Notes: generated from the letters alone by a model not told the origin. A stretch of DNA of 64,000 nt from Deinandra increscens subsp. villosa (GCA_039602395.1 JBCNJP010000018.1:868001-932000); one strand, 5' to 3'. Counted from the first letter of the stretch, positions 10,042 to 20,870 are shown. A program made the numbers and translations.

Positions 10042-11637
10042 CTACTCATCAAAGGCTATCATCCGGAGGCCCTTGAGACACATTTCAAAGTTTGCACTCG
10101 GAAGGGGTTTGGTGAACATGTCCGCCACATTGTCATCCGATGCCACCCTCTCCAAATGAATGAGCCGTCGGTCATAGCAATCCCGAATAAAGTGCGTTTT
10201 GATGTCTATGTGTTTGGTTTTTGAGTGCTGCACGGGATTTTTCACAATTTGCAAAGCAGCATTATTATCACAAAAAATGGGAGTATCGAAAAAATTCAAA
10301 CCGTAATCTCCCAATTGATGCTGCAACCAGACCACCTGAGAGCAACAGGCAGATGCAGCAACATACTCTGCCTCGGCTGTCGACTGGGACACCGTGTGCT
10401 GTTTCTTACTTTGCCAAGAAACCAGCCTGTCGCCTAAGAATTGAGCTCCAGCCGACGTGGATTTCCTGTCCAGCTCATTGCCACCATAATCACTGTCAGA
10501 AAAAGCATACAGGTTAAATCCAGACACTTTAGGGTACCAGAGGCCAAGACGAGGCCGACCCTTTAAATATTTAAAAATACGTTTAACAGCTGAAAGATGA
10601 GAGAGTTTAGGATTAGCCTGGTAGCGTGCGCATTGGCACACTGCTAGCATGATGTCTGGACGGCTGGCAGTCAAATACATCAAGGACCCAATCATGGACC
10701 GGTACATGTGTTCGCTCACTGGTTGCCCATCTGGATCCCTGGTAAGTGCAGGTCTTGCTGCCATGGGTGTGGAAACCGGCTTGGCATCCACCATTTTGTA
10801 TTTCTCCAAAATTTCAGTAACATATTTAGCTTGATGGATCAGGATCCCACTGTCACTCTGCTTCACTTGCAATGCGAGGAAAAACTCCATCTCGCCCATC
10901 TGACTCATCTCGAATTTTGTGCGCATAACTTTCTCAAAATCTTTGCACAAGTCTTCATTTGTCGATCCGAAGATGATGTCATCAACATAGACTTGCACCA
11001 TGATGATGTCTTGCCCAACCTCCTTTCTGAAAAGTGTCTGATCAACAATGCCCCGTGTGTAACCATGAGCAAGGAGATGATCAGTCAGAGTCTTGTACCA
11101 TGACCGAGGAGCCTGATGTAACCCATATAAAGCTTTGTCAAGCTTGAAAACATGATACGGGTGCTCCTCATTAATGAACCCTGGAGGTTGAGTGACGTAA
11201 ACTTCTTCATCCATCTCAGCATATAGGAAAGCAGTTTTCACGTCCAACTGGTAAACGGTGAAATTCATATACGAAGCATATGCTAAGAATACCCTTATGG
11301 CCTCTAAGCGGGCCACCGGTGCGTACACTTCATCATAATCCACACCTTGAATTTGCTTGTGGCCTTGAACCACCAATCTGGCCTTGTTTCTGACAATCAC
11401 ACCATTATCATCCTTTTTATTCTTATACAGCCACCGAGTGGTGATGACCTTCTTGTCAGTTGGCCTTTCTACTAACCTCCAAACTTGAAGCCGAGAAAAT
11501 TGATTGAGTTCTTCATGCATCGCTTCCACCCAACTAGGATCAGTCAAGGCCATAGTAATGTTGGGGGGCTCAATCTGGGAGATGAAACAGGAGAACATGC
11601 AATGATTGATGTCTCCTGACTGGCTTCTTGTGACCAC
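10042..11637 (-). pseudogene. pol (RT-RH): Copia reverse transcriptase and RNase H
   Basis: A 531-residue frame holds the whole RT/RNase H part of a copia polyprotein: W-x-x-A-M-x-x-E near residue 37, RLVVQGHKQ, LDVKTAFL, PPGF and the catalytic YVDD at plus-strand 10978-10989. RNase H follows with FSDSDYGG, STAEAEYVA and CDNNAA. It ends naturally at 10042. The domain itself is intact and copies RNA into DNA inside the virus-like particle. Upstream it is out of frame with the integrase segment: the matching frame continues a few dozen codons above 11637 before the shift. It therefore counts as part of a broken polyprotein unless frameshifting occurs. Confidence 0.9.
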
Positions 11638-11960
11638 CCCAGATGCTAAGGGACCAATGATGTTATCTAAGGGTGGTATTTCTGAATTCTGGTCTCTGCA
11701 GTAGCTTGAACTGGAATTTCCGGAGGCAGATTTGAGAGATCGGGTTCTTCATGAGTATCAGCTTCATTTTCAGGATCAGCTTCGAGTATTTGGGGAGAGT
11801 CGGGAGCTGGGTCACCTTCTGCATCTGCTTCTTGTGTGTGAGGCTCCACAGTATCCACAGACTCCTGTGCAGGTGTAGGATCTGTTACAGGAGCAGGAAC
11901 TGGAGCCTTCGTGATGGAGTGTGAGACAGATGGTCCTGAAATTGTTTCTTCATAAAGTTC
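11638..11960 (-). pseudogene. Acidic linker between integrase and RT
   Basis: The frame continues in register past a single TAA (11961-11963) and encodes an acidic, proline-rich segment (AEGDPAPDSPQILEADPENE and similar), which usually joins integrase to RT in copia polyproteins. It ends at 11667 because of a one-base change near 11680-11690; after that the RT frame takes over. There is no catalytic motif. Confidence 0.7.
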
Positions 11961-13349
11961 TTATGCTAGAACGGGGTCTAAACCCAACGGGCGGAAGAAT
12001 TGATTGTAGTCGAAAGCTTGAGGAGGACCAATTCCGCCATCTGAAGGATTCTCTTCTAGCCAGTCCACATTTGTGGACTCCATCACAATCCCGGAAGTCT
12101 TGTTGAACACCCTGTAAGCGGAGCTGGCTGAGTAACCTATAAAATAGCATTCATCAGCCTTAGCAGCAAATTTAGGAACATCAGTATTAACTAAGACTGT
12201 GCATAAACACCCAAAAGCCCGAAGGTGACCAATTCTGGGCTTATCATTGTAGATTAGTTCATATGGCGTTTTCTGATGCCGCTTATTGATAAGCACCCTA
12301 TTCTGGACATAACAAGCAGTGTTAACTGCCTCTGCCCAAAACATGGTTGGCAATTTAGAATCACACAACATGGTGCGAGCAGCTTCAATTAAAGTTCTGT
12401 TTCTTCTTTCTGCTACGCCATTCTGCTGGGGTGTGTAAGGAGCACTGTATTGATGCTCAATCCCCTTATCAGCACAGAAACTATCAATCGTCTGATTCTT
12501 GAACTCCGTGCCATTATCGCTCCTAATGGTCTTCACTTTGTGCTTCAGTTTATTCTCAATCAGCTTGATGAAGGCAATGAGGATACCTGCAACATCACTT
12601 TTCTTGGACAAGAAAAACACCCAAGTGAAACGAGAAAAATCATCAGTAATAACCAAACAAAAAGCACATCGGTTAAGGCTTAACATACTGACGGGACCAA
12701 ACAGGTCCATGTGAAGCAGCTCCAGCGGTGTTGATATTCGACTGTAGATCTTCGGTTTATGTGGGCGTTTGTGCTGCTTCCCCTTAGCACAAGCCACACA
12801 TTTCTCCTTTAGAATAAATTCATTAATTGGAAGATCTTTGACAAGCCCTCCTCTGGCAAGTCGATTCAGGTTTTTCAGATTCATGTGCCCCAATCGTCGG
12901 TGCCACAGCTGTGCATGATTTTCAGCTGTCTTAGATATGAGACAGGCCACCTCAGATGTGGGGGGCTTCTGCATGTTTAGAACATAAGAGTTACCATATC
13001 TGGGTGTTCTCATAAGCACCCAGTCGTCGGGAATAGAATATCCAGGTTTAAGAATAAGGCATTCTTTGTTATTGAATAAGACTGGATAATCCCGATCACA
13101 TATCTGTGAAACACTCAACAAGCTGTGCTTCAATTCCTCCACGAAATTGACATCATGGAAACTGAGACAACCATTTCGAACCGTTCCCTTCTGACTGATA
13201 TGACCACCAACTCCTCCGGCGAACGACACATAACCTCCATCAAATTTCTCCAAGTCATGCAGAAGAGATATGTCGCCCGTCATGTGCCTGGAACAACCAC
13301 TGTCAACATACCATAGGTTGCTGACAGGCCTCCTTGGCTGTTCCTGCAT
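11961..13349 (-). pseudogene. pol (PR-IN): Copia protease and integrase segment
   Basis: The frame starts with WYVDSGCSRHMTGD, the aspartic protease active site (D-S-G) of plant copia elements. A GAG-pre-integrase zinc-binding region follows (HRRLGHMN ... CVACAKGK, an HHCC arrangement). The integrase core comes next: the first acidic residue in HMDLFGP, the second in RSDNGTEF, and the third in the NGVAERRNRT region, giving a D-D-E triad. The segment ends with a premature TAA at 11961, in register with the acidic linker. Its link to gag upstream is out of frame (a shift lies between 13360 and 13349), which could be a programmed boundary or damage. Confidence 0.9.
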
Positions 13350-13359
13350 TCAGAGAAGA

Positions 13360-15687
13360 TCAGTTAGATTTTGGTACCCAGGCCTTAACTGGTCTGGGTG
13401 AGACAGGTCTGTCCTTGATAGGACTGTGAATGTCTTTATTTTGGACATCACTGTGGTGATTTTCTTTCCCAAGCCCCTTTTCAGTTTTCAGGTTTGATTT
13501 AGACTCTTTGACCTCTTGAAAAGACATTGAGTGTTTTTTGTACACTCCTTTAGGCTTGAAAGACAAATTGACAACCTTTGGAACATTCCACATTTCATCT
13601 TTTCTCTTTTTGACTGAATGAGGTATTGAGAAAAGTGGTGTTTCAGAAAACCTTCTTACAACAGGTTGAGGTGACACAGGTGATTTTTGAAAATTTTTCT
13701 GCTTAGGACGAAGAACAGGTTTTGAAGGTTTAGAAGTCCTTGCAGGTTTTGTGAACATCTTATTGTTATTTATTTTTTGAGATGTCTGACTGGATGACTT
13801 AGGCTTTGGCCCCTGTTTGTGGACCTGTGTCGGGCCTGGCTGCACCTTTTGGTTTGACGATGCAGACCTTGCCTTTGGTCTAGAATGAATTCCCGCCTGT
13901 GATGGTGGGAATGTGAACTTCTGCACCTTTTGATTTGAAGGTCCAACTTTGGGCTTTGTGCCAACATGTGTTTGGCTCAAAGGAACAGTGTTTTGTTGGA
14001 CCTTCTTAGGGTAGTAGGGCTCATAGGGTCGGTGCAGACAGTTTCTTGCCATGTGTCCTGGTTGGCCACACACATGGCAGGACTGTTTCCTTGGGTACAT
14101 GGGAGCCTGTGGTTGGTTTCGCCCAGTGGATATCCAAGTTGGCTTTGAAGCGTTTTTATGGATCCAATGGGCTTTACCATGGGGCTTAGTGGTCAGAACA
14201 TACTCCCGCTGTACAGGTTGAAATTGGTCATATGCAGAATTGACCTCAGGGTACGGGACAAAATCTTGTGGTTTTGCATCCCGTACTTTCTGCACATTTT
14301 TAATGGGACAGGTCACACTGTCCTCAGATTTCTTCACATTACCTGTGGGTTTGGGACCATCAGCTTGTGGTCCCTTACCCCTTCTCAAGATTCTAACTGT
14401 TCTAAGGGGTTTCACAGGTTTCAAATCACCTTTACCAACATTAAACACACCACAAACAGAAAATTTAGCACAATCATTAGACTCAGACGACTCAGAGGTG
14501 TTTGACTCAGACATAACACAAGTTTCAGTTTTCTCAAAAACAGAATTTTGAACAGAAAAATCAACTTCTGACTTCAAGGGACTTTTAGTGGACTCCTGGC
14601 ATTTTATTACCCCTGCTTCATGTTTACCTTTATCTGCACAAGAAGTAAAAGGGTTAGTCTGGTTAGAAACAGGTGCAGAAATTTTAATTGGACAAGCTGC
14701 CAATTTCTTTTCGATCTCAGCTTTAGCATCCAAGTTGGTCTTGGAAACCTCATAATCTGAGATCATATCATGCATTAATGGCATTGGTACTGTATGAGTG
14801 GATTTTTCATCTTTGATTTCAGTACCGAGTCCCAAACCAGAGTTGGCTTTTAAATGACGCATACGGGTGTCTGTGTTATAGAAAAGTGAGCTAGCCTTCA
14901 TCATTTCAGACACAATCTTATCATTTCGCTCAACTTTGGTTTGTGATGTTTCTAATTGCCCTTTAAGTTGCTCAAGTTCAGTTTTTAATGTGGCAATTTC
15001 TTCATTAGCAACAGTCAGATAAGTGTTTTTGTTACTTAAGTCTCTTTGAAGGTTTTTTATGTCAATTTTAGCAGCTTCAAGTTTCTCACTTAAGTTTTTA
15101 CTTCTTCCCTTATATTCCCTCAACTCTCTATCAACAAATTCACGATTTAGGGTTTCATTGAAAAACTTAGTTTGCCATTCTTTGGATTCGGTAAGAATGG
15201 TTTGACATTTGGAGTTGAAACATACCTCAGAGCTGCTTGCGGAGGATCCTGGAGTGGTGTCTGCCATGAATGCATGTTGATATTCCTCAGCTTCTTCCTT
15301 TTGTGCTTCCTCTTTAGCTAACAGGGCCACATGGTCAAGTGTAAGACTGAGGTCCTCCACCTGAGTTGTCCAGTCATATCCTGGCGTATGCTGAACCACC
15401 AGTGCCTTATCATTCTTTCCTGCCTCCTTCTTCATGTTCTCACTTCTGCTATCAGTCTTGCCTTCTCTATCCACTTTTGGTTTGGTGCACTCTCTGGCAT
15501 AGTGCCCATACTCATTGCAGTTGTAACACCTCAGATTAGCCTTATTGAAGCTCAACTTGATTCCTTTTCCCCCATTCCAATCCTTTTGTCCCTTCTTTGC
15601 CATGAACTGTCTAGCACGGAGGGCAGACATTCCCATCTGATACGATATGTCCATATGCTCTAGATCATCAGGATTCACTTGATTCAC
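13360..15687 (-). pseudogene. Long gag extension with two zinc knuckles and a coiled coil
   Basis: This 775-residue frame is in register with gag, separated only by one TAG and 16 further codons. A CCHC knuckle CYNCNEYGHYAREC lies at residues 54-67. A long charged region with coiled-coil character follows (about 175-265). Then comes a second knuckle CHVCGQPGHMARNC near residues 530-545 and a basic, lysine/proline/serine-rich tail typical of RNA binding. The order of knuckle, coil, knuckle and basic tail makes the nucleocapsid part far larger than in most copia elements; long gags are a Sirevirus trait. It ends just before the protease segment. Confidence 0.85.
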
Positions 15688-15735
15688 ATCATCAGGTGAC
15701 AGATCCGTGGGAAGAAGTGAGCCTGCTACGAGTGC

Positions 15736-16650
15736 CTAATAGCAACTCATAATTCCCACTCCAAGAGCAAAGCTGGGATCTTTGGTTAGAGCATTTACAT
15801 CCAGTGAAACAATGTTTGATGCTCCAGATGAGCTTGAACCAGTAGCTTGTGCAATGAATCCCATTGGGGTTGAAGATGGATTGGCTGGAGCGACAGCTGG
15901 CTGAGAAATGAAAGCTTGGTTTAATTGATTCATGAATGCTCCATTACCAGACTTTCTGGCCCTCTTTTGTTTCTTCTCCTCATATGCTCTGATTGTTGAC
16001 ATAAGCTCATTTAGTGATGCGGTGGACATTTGAACAGTCTTCTCAATTAGCTCAATAGTGCTGTCCCAATTAGGTGGAAGAGAGTTAACGAGCTTTCTGT
16101 TGACCTCCACTTGAGTGTATGTTACTCCAGCATCCTTCATTCCAGTGACTATCTTGATGAACCGCTGTAGTAACGTCTCAATATTCTCACCCGGGGCATA
16201 GCTGAACTCATTAAACATCTCCCTCAGACTCTCTTTTCGGGATTCCTTCATGTCATCATTTCCCTCATAAGCCGCTATAAGGGCATCCCACAATGTCTTT
16301 GCCGAGGTGTATTCCTTGAATGCTTCAGCAACTTCCGGGGATAGGGCCATGGTTAAGCCAGCTAGAGCCTTTCGATCTCGTTCAACCCTTTCCCAGTCCT
16401 CATCTATCCATTCTGGCTTGGGTTTAGGAACAGGAGGTTGACCCTGTGCCCCCGGAGTTGTTGGAACATAGTCTCCCACCTCGATTGATCGCATGATCTT
16501 AGCATCATGATAGTTGACATAGTTGACGAATCTGTACTTCCAGCTCATAAAATCTTTGCCAGACATCAGACGTGGCGGTCTGGCAGATGTCCCAATCTTA
16601 GAATCCATTTCCAAGGTTGCACTTGAGAGGCTTGGCATGTCGAAGGCCAT
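15736..16650 (-). CDS. gag: Copia gag capsid domain (304 aa)
   Basis: The start MAFDMPSLSS lies just after the structured leader. The body matches the plant copia gag family (UBN2-type): W near residue 38 in DFMSWKYRF, the segment AKTLWDALIAAYEG, LREMFNEFSYAPGE, and ELMSTIRAYEEKKQ. It forms the capsid shell around element RNA in the cytoplasm. The frame ends at TAG (15736-15738) and continues open in the same register into the zinc-knuckle extension. The stop is therefore either a nonsense change or a leaky stop setting the ratio of short to long gag; the sequence cannot decide. Confidence 0.85.
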   Translation of the reverse strand: MAFDMPSLSSATLEMDSKIGTSARPPRLMSGKDFMSWKYRFVNYVNYHDAKIMRSIEVGDYVPTTPGAQGQPPVPKPKPEWIDEDWERVERDRKALAGLTMALSPEVAEAFKEYTSAKTLWDALIAAYEGNDDMKESRKESLREMFNEFSYAPGENIETLLQRFIKIVTGMKDAGVTYTQVEVNRKLVNSLPPNWDSTIELIEKTVQMSTASLNELMSTIRAYEEKKQKRARKSGNGAFMNQLNQAFISQPAVAPANPSSTPMGFIAQATGSSSSGASNIVSLDVNALTKDPSFALGVGIMSCY

Positions 16651-16654
16651 AGCT

Positions 16655-17160
16655 TAAGGATCGAAAAGTGGGTTAACAAACGAAAGTCTTGATCGAAAAG
16701 TGGTTCTCGGCTGAAGGGTGGACTGATCGAAAAGTACTTTTCGATCGAAATGGATTGGGATCGAAAAGTATCTGCTGATCGAAAAGTGAAGTCTGGATCG
16801 AAAAGTCTCGAAGGGGGACTTTTCGATCAGGGAGCACTATGGATCGAAAAGTCTCAGGGGACTTTCCGATCAATGAAGACTGATCGAGAAGTCTCAAGGG
16901 GACTTCTCGATCGAAAGGGTCGGATCGAAAAGTCTCGGAAGGGACTTTTCGATCGATGAAACAGATCGAGAAGTCACAAAGGGGACTTCTCGACTGGGCA
17001 GGCTTGGTCGAAAAGTCACTTAGGGGACTTTTCGAGCAAGGGCAGAGGATCGAAAAGCCACAAAGGGGGCTTTTCGATCAAGATAAGCGGCTGAGGAGGC
17101 TTTTCGACCAGAAATTCTGATCGAGAAGTACTTGAATGGATCGAAAAGTTTCCAGAAACA
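16655..17160 (-). repeat. Leader array of covarying GATCGAAAAG hairpins
   Basis: Between primer site and gag there are at least eight inverted pairs of the 12-base core GATCGAAAAGTC with loops of about 6-9 bases: 16725-16746 (perfect palindrome), 16796-16828, 16842-16871, 16882-16912, 16923-16954, 16964-16995, 17006-17037 and 17048-17079. Changes are matched on both arms: A to G with T to C in the fourth and sixth, T to C with A to G in the last. In the third, one arm change leaves a G-U pair in the sense (minus-strand) RNA. That is what selection for RNA structure would produce. Packaging, dimerisation or translation control are possible roles by position. Confidence 0.85.
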
Positions 17161-17303
17161 CTCCGAATCCTTCTGTCACGAATTGTAACCTGCACAAAAC
17201 ACCTCCGAAAGTGCTAAAAGCTGAAAATCACCAGAAAACTCAAGTCGTTAGTACTTAAAACCTTGAATCTGATATCGCGAGAGCCTCGAAACTTTCGTTT
17301 CTT

Positions 17304-17316
17304 GGCTCTGATACCA
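17304..17316 (-). other. Primer binding site for initiator-methionine tRNA (copia element)
   Basis: The minus strand reads TGGTATCAGAGCC two bases inside the 5' LTR. This is the standard complement to the 3' end of plant tRNA-iMet and fixes the element's orientation. Confidence 0.92.
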
Positions 17317-17318
17317 AT

Positions 17319-17761
17319 TGTAAGGATCAAATAAACCCTCACGCGATATCTGAACTAGTGAAACCGTGCGGAATCCGGTTTAACCAGTTGATTCAAGAAA
17401 AACAGTAAAAGGCTATAATCGAAAAGTATTAGAAAGCAATTAAAGACAAACCGATTGAAAGAACACTTGTATTGAACACTGATTACTGCTTACACCTTGA
17501 TCGAATTCTCCACCTTGAACACCTTCAACACTACAAAAGACTAACAACCCTAAAACAAACTAGAAGGGGACTATTTATAGTAGAGATTGACTTGGTGATC
17601 AAGTCAATCCCTTTACAATTCGAAAACCCCTAGGCCCACCTAACCAAAATCGGACCTAAACCCTACACATCTTAGCCCATTTACATATTAAAACTAGCCC
17701 ATAACAATTAAACAAGCCCAAATCAATCTAATGCAAAAGCCTCAAAATCCAGGTCTTTACA
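17319..17761 (-). repeat. 5' LTR of the copia element (443 bp)
   Basis: It is identical by eye to 4736-5196 except that it lacks 18 bases after 'tcgaattctc'. It is followed by the target duplication ATGCG. As the 5' LTR it should carry the promoter; a TATA-like CTATTTATAGTAGAG lies at about 17570 on the plus strand, but no start site can be confirmed. Confidence 0.95.
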
Positions 17762-18232
17762 ATGCGTGAAATTACAAATAAAATGCGTGATAATAGAATC
17801 TCCATTTTTTTAAACTTATGTTCATGTATTTTTAGCGGGAGTCATACACAATTATAGTGTGCGTAATAATGTTGTATTGTATTGTTACACTTGCGTATTT
17901 TCAAGGTTGATTTTGTTTTTTTGCAGACTCATTGATAAAGTTTAAGTAGTTTTGTTTTAGTTTTTTACTAGAGTTTCTGTGTTTGCATGATTATTTTAAT
18001 ATGTGCGTAATTTTACCATTTGCGTGATTAGTTTATAGTTCGCGTAATTCTAAGCTCGATTTGTTTTATATATATTTTTGGTTAGTTTTTGTTCGAATAA
18101 TCATTTTTTGATGTGTTTTTTGATTTTTAATAATGTGCATAAATTAAAGTAAACATAAACCAACCAGCATAAATGAAGAAATACAAAAGTTATTATTATT
18201 ATTATTTGATAACAGGGATACATTCTACTGAT

Positions 18233-18851
18233 GGGTAAAGTTCTAGTACAAACCAATTTTATTGTAAGAACTTAAAAACTAATGTAAAAACCATTAAATT
18301 TTAATTAAATAAAGGCTATTTAGGTAATTTTGTAGTTTATCTTCTTCTTTTTTTCATGTCTATACACATGATAGCCACCTAACGACCTAAAAAACTAAAA
18401 AAAATCATTTTTTTTCATTTTGTCTATCCGACTATGGTGCATATATGCATCATAATATGTTTCATATGCTGAATATATGCAACATACCATGTGTGCATAT
18501 ATGTAACATGGTATATTTCATATGTTACATATATGTACACATGGTATGTTGCATATATGCAGCATATGAAAAATACTATGATGCATAATGTTACATATAT
18601 GCACACATGGTATGTTGCATATATGCAGTATATGAAAAATACTATGATGCATATATGCATCATAGTCGGATAGACAAAATAAAAAATAAAAAATAATTTT
18701 TTTTTCAAGTCATTAGATCTATACGGGTAGATATATGTGAAATTAAATTTAAAAAATATCAAATTATAAAAAAAAACCTTAATTCGATATAGTTTCCTTT
18801 GGTTTGTACGAGTTTGTACAATAAATAATGGTTTGTACATGAACTTTACCC
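18233..18851. mobile_element. MULE-type MITE with internal palindrome (619 bp)
   Basis: The ends are inverted: GGGTAAAGTTCTAGTACAAA at 18233 and its near-complement ending GAACTTTACCC at 18851. A perfect 10-bp direct repeat TTCTACTGAT flanks it (18223-18232, 18852-18861), fitting a Mutator-type 9-10-bp duplication. Inside, 18416-18681 is a second palindrome bounded by 'ttttgtctatccgactatg' and its complement. It is filled with CATATATGCA / TGTACACATGG units, giving nearly full-length fold-back potential. No coding sequence. Confidence 0.88.
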
Positions 18852-18879
18852 TTCTACTGATAGGCTTATAAAAATACTT

Positions 18880-19190
18880 TTTTAACTCAAGAGAGACACT
18901 CATAGCCTCGGGTATTTTGTTTATTTCCATCTGCTCCATATCCCTTTTGTCCTGGTCTATCATGAACAAATGGACAATATCTTGAAGTGAATTCTTTGGC
19001 AGACTGCTTATCTTCTACGCGATTTCTTCTCTGGCTTGCGTGTTTTCTTGGAGGCTTTCGAAATTTTGTTCGAGGACGTCTATCAGCAGTTTCTCCTGGT
19101 TGTAATCCAGCATTATTTGCCGAGTTAGTTTCTCCTTGAGAGCGTTGTTGTTGGCTTCTATGGTGTTGGAGGAAGATGGCGATATTTTTT
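18880..19190 (-). pseudogene. Decayed coiled-coil coding fragment
   Basis: One minus-strand frame reads as a helical, charged peptide (ALKEKLTRQIMLDYNQEKLL, then FESLQENTQAREEIA), hits one TAG, and continues DIVHLFMIDQDKRDMEQMEI. The bias is coding-like and there is a single stop, suggesting a recently lost gene of unknown family. It lies head-to-head with the coding piece at 19575, about 400 bp apart, possibly sharing a promoter region. Confidence 0.35.
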
Positions 19191-19574
19191 CGTTTATCTG
19201 TGTTTTTGTGATTTGATGTGTAATTTAATGAACTCTGTTTGCGTGATTTCAAAATGAAATTGAGTGCCTAGTTTTATAGACGGTGGATGATGAGATTCAC
19301 GTGGTATTAAATGCGTCACCTGCATTTTTATTTATTACCGTATTAATGGGGACGGTTGGGGGAGGTGAAATGGAAGCGATTTAACTTTTTTTATTTTTGA
19401 GTTTATTATGTAAATTTTTTATCAGACGTTTCATGTTCCCTCCATTTTTCTGTTCTGTATATATATATATTATGTCTTTCTTCATGCACATTCCTTACTC
19501 GACACACAAAGTCCTCAAATCCCCCATATATCCCAGACCTAAATTCAGTCTTCTCATCTTTTTAACATAAAAAA

Positions 19575-19896
19575 ATGGCGTCTTCTTCATCTAACCCTAA
19601 CTCTGCGTCTAAAAACACAGTTATGCAAATTGTTGAACAAATGCATGCGAAAGAATCGAAGGATGATCGCTATGATCAGGGGTCTTACTGTCAACAGCAT
19701 CCAAGGCCACATCAGGATGCTCAAGGAGCTTGTGAATGAGCCAGAGTCCGCGATGAAAGACGCTGCTGCTGAGTGTATTACTCAGCAGCTGGAGCTGAAG
19801 GAGGAGATTCATATTCTCCTTAGTGGTGTTGTCGACAGTACCATTAAGAAGGGTAAGGACAGGGTGGAGGCTGTTGAAATATTTAAGAAGATTTAG
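19575..19896 (+). pseudogene. Small helical protein, broken by one frameshift
   Basis: ATG at 19575 begins MASSSSNPNSASKNTVMQIV. Near 19655 the frame is lost, and a coding-like frame resumes one base over with IRGLTVNSIQGHIRMLKELV and ends KKI at 19894-19896. Joined, it would be about 107 residues, mostly alpha-helical. A TATA-like stretch (tatatatatatta) lies about 115 bases upstream, and a 3' AT-rich end follows. I do not recognise the family. Its position inside the probable MULE suggests a passenger or accessory gene. Confidence 0.4.
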
Positions 19897-20825
19897 GCAC
19901 CCATTTTTTTTTGGGTTTTTTTTAATGTTTTTTGATGTTTTTTTTATCTTTAGTAGTATATTCCACTTGTAAATTTTTATAAATATTAATATATGGCACT
20001 TTTTTCTTTTCTAATATATTATATGCTGTATTATATTGTTTGCGTTATTTTATTTGAACAACATGCGCTATTTTATTAAGTGTGAAAACATGTGGTTTTT
20101 GTGAGTTTTCTGGAGTGTATGCGTGATTTTTAGAACAATGTGCGTGATTTTTAAATATAATGCGTGAATTTTTAAGTATCTTAGCTATTAATGCTTGATT
20201 TTTTAACAGGTGCGATTATGTTCTGCGTCTTTGCGTTATTTTTATTAACAACATGCGTTTTTTTAAGTGTAAGACAGGTAGGTTGTGTTTTGTGAGTTTT
20301 TTAGAGTGTATGCGTTATTTTTATATCAAATATGCGTTATTTTATGTAGAAAACATAAAGGGTGCGTTATTTATATTGAATACATGCGTTTTTGTTAGGT
20401 GTAAGACAGTTAGGTTGTGTTTTTGTGAGTTTTTTAGAGTGTATGCGTTATTTTATCTATAAAACGTAAGGTTGCGTTATTTATTGGAATACATGCGTTT
20501 TTTTTATTAAAGTGTAAGAAATTTAGTTAGGTTTGTGTTTTTGTGAGTTTTTAAAAGTGTATGCATGATTTTTATTTCAAATATGCGTTATTTGTTTAAT
20601 GGTTAAAGGTTTGCGTTGTTTTTTGTTTGATGCGTTAATATTTTTTGCGTATGCGTGTTGCATTTAAAGTTGAAAAGAATTTAATACCCTTTTTAATGAC
20701 TTCGTGTCCTTTTTTTAAATTAACTAAGCGTGTTTTATTTTAGCACCGTCAAATCAATAAAAGCCCGCATATGAGCGGCGGAGATCCCTTCGCACAAAAA
20801 ACGTCATTTGTACAATAACTTTCCC

Positions 20826-20857
<32 letters not shown>

Positions 20858-20870
20858 CATATATATATAC

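Larger units (their letters stand above)
4736..17761 (-). mobile_element. Full-length Ty1/copia (Sirevirus-like) LTR retrotransposon, 13.0 kb
   Basis: Two direct LTRs (4736-5196 and 17319-17761) bound an internal region with coding sequence on the minus strand. The order is primer site, structured leader, gag, a gag extension with zinc knuckles, protease, integrase, RT/RNase H, spacer, extra 3' ORF and polypurine tract. The target duplication ATGCG is perfect (4731-4735, 17762-17766). Integrase before RT and the YVDD motif place it in Ty1/copia. The long gag extension, internal polypurine tracts and third ORF fit Sireviruses. By eye the LTRs differ only by an 18-bp indel, indicating a recent insertion. 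Even so, the coding region has two in-frame stops and two frame changes, so this copy is probably not autonomous. Confidence 0.95.
4281..20825. mobile_element. Probable Mutator-like element interrupted by a copia element and a MITE
   Basis: The sequence starting GGTGAAAGTTCAAATTC at 4281 and the reverse complement of the end at 20825 (GGGAAAGTTATTGTAC) align imperfectly for about 40 bp, both continuing into TTTTTT-GTGCGAAG. Both ends are bordered by TATATATA, which would fit a target duplication but is low-complexity. The DNA just outside the copia insertion on both sides (4430-4735 and 17767-20700) shares the same unusual motif, repeated TGCGTGATTT / TGCGTTATTT, as expected of one interrupted element. 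Removing the nested insertions leaves about 2.9 kb. The weak TIR match and uninformative duplication limit confidence. Confidence 0.45.
17767..20825. other. TGCGTGATTT / TGCGTTATTT-rich flank of the interrupted MULE
   Basis: Dozens of dispersed TGCGTGATTT, TGCGTTATTT and ATGCGTTTTT motifs occur, mainly at 17767-18060 and 20040-20680, with a rough 45-120-bp rhythm in the second block (for example 'gtgtaagaca.ttaggttgtgtttttgtgagttttttagagtgtatgcgttattt' repeated about four times). The region encloses one MITE and two small decayed coding pieces. Confidence 0.5.

Noticed and set aside
18491..18673. 60-residue ORF rich in M/Y/T across the MITE palindrome
   Set aside because: Translation of ATATGCA repeats, no coding bias.
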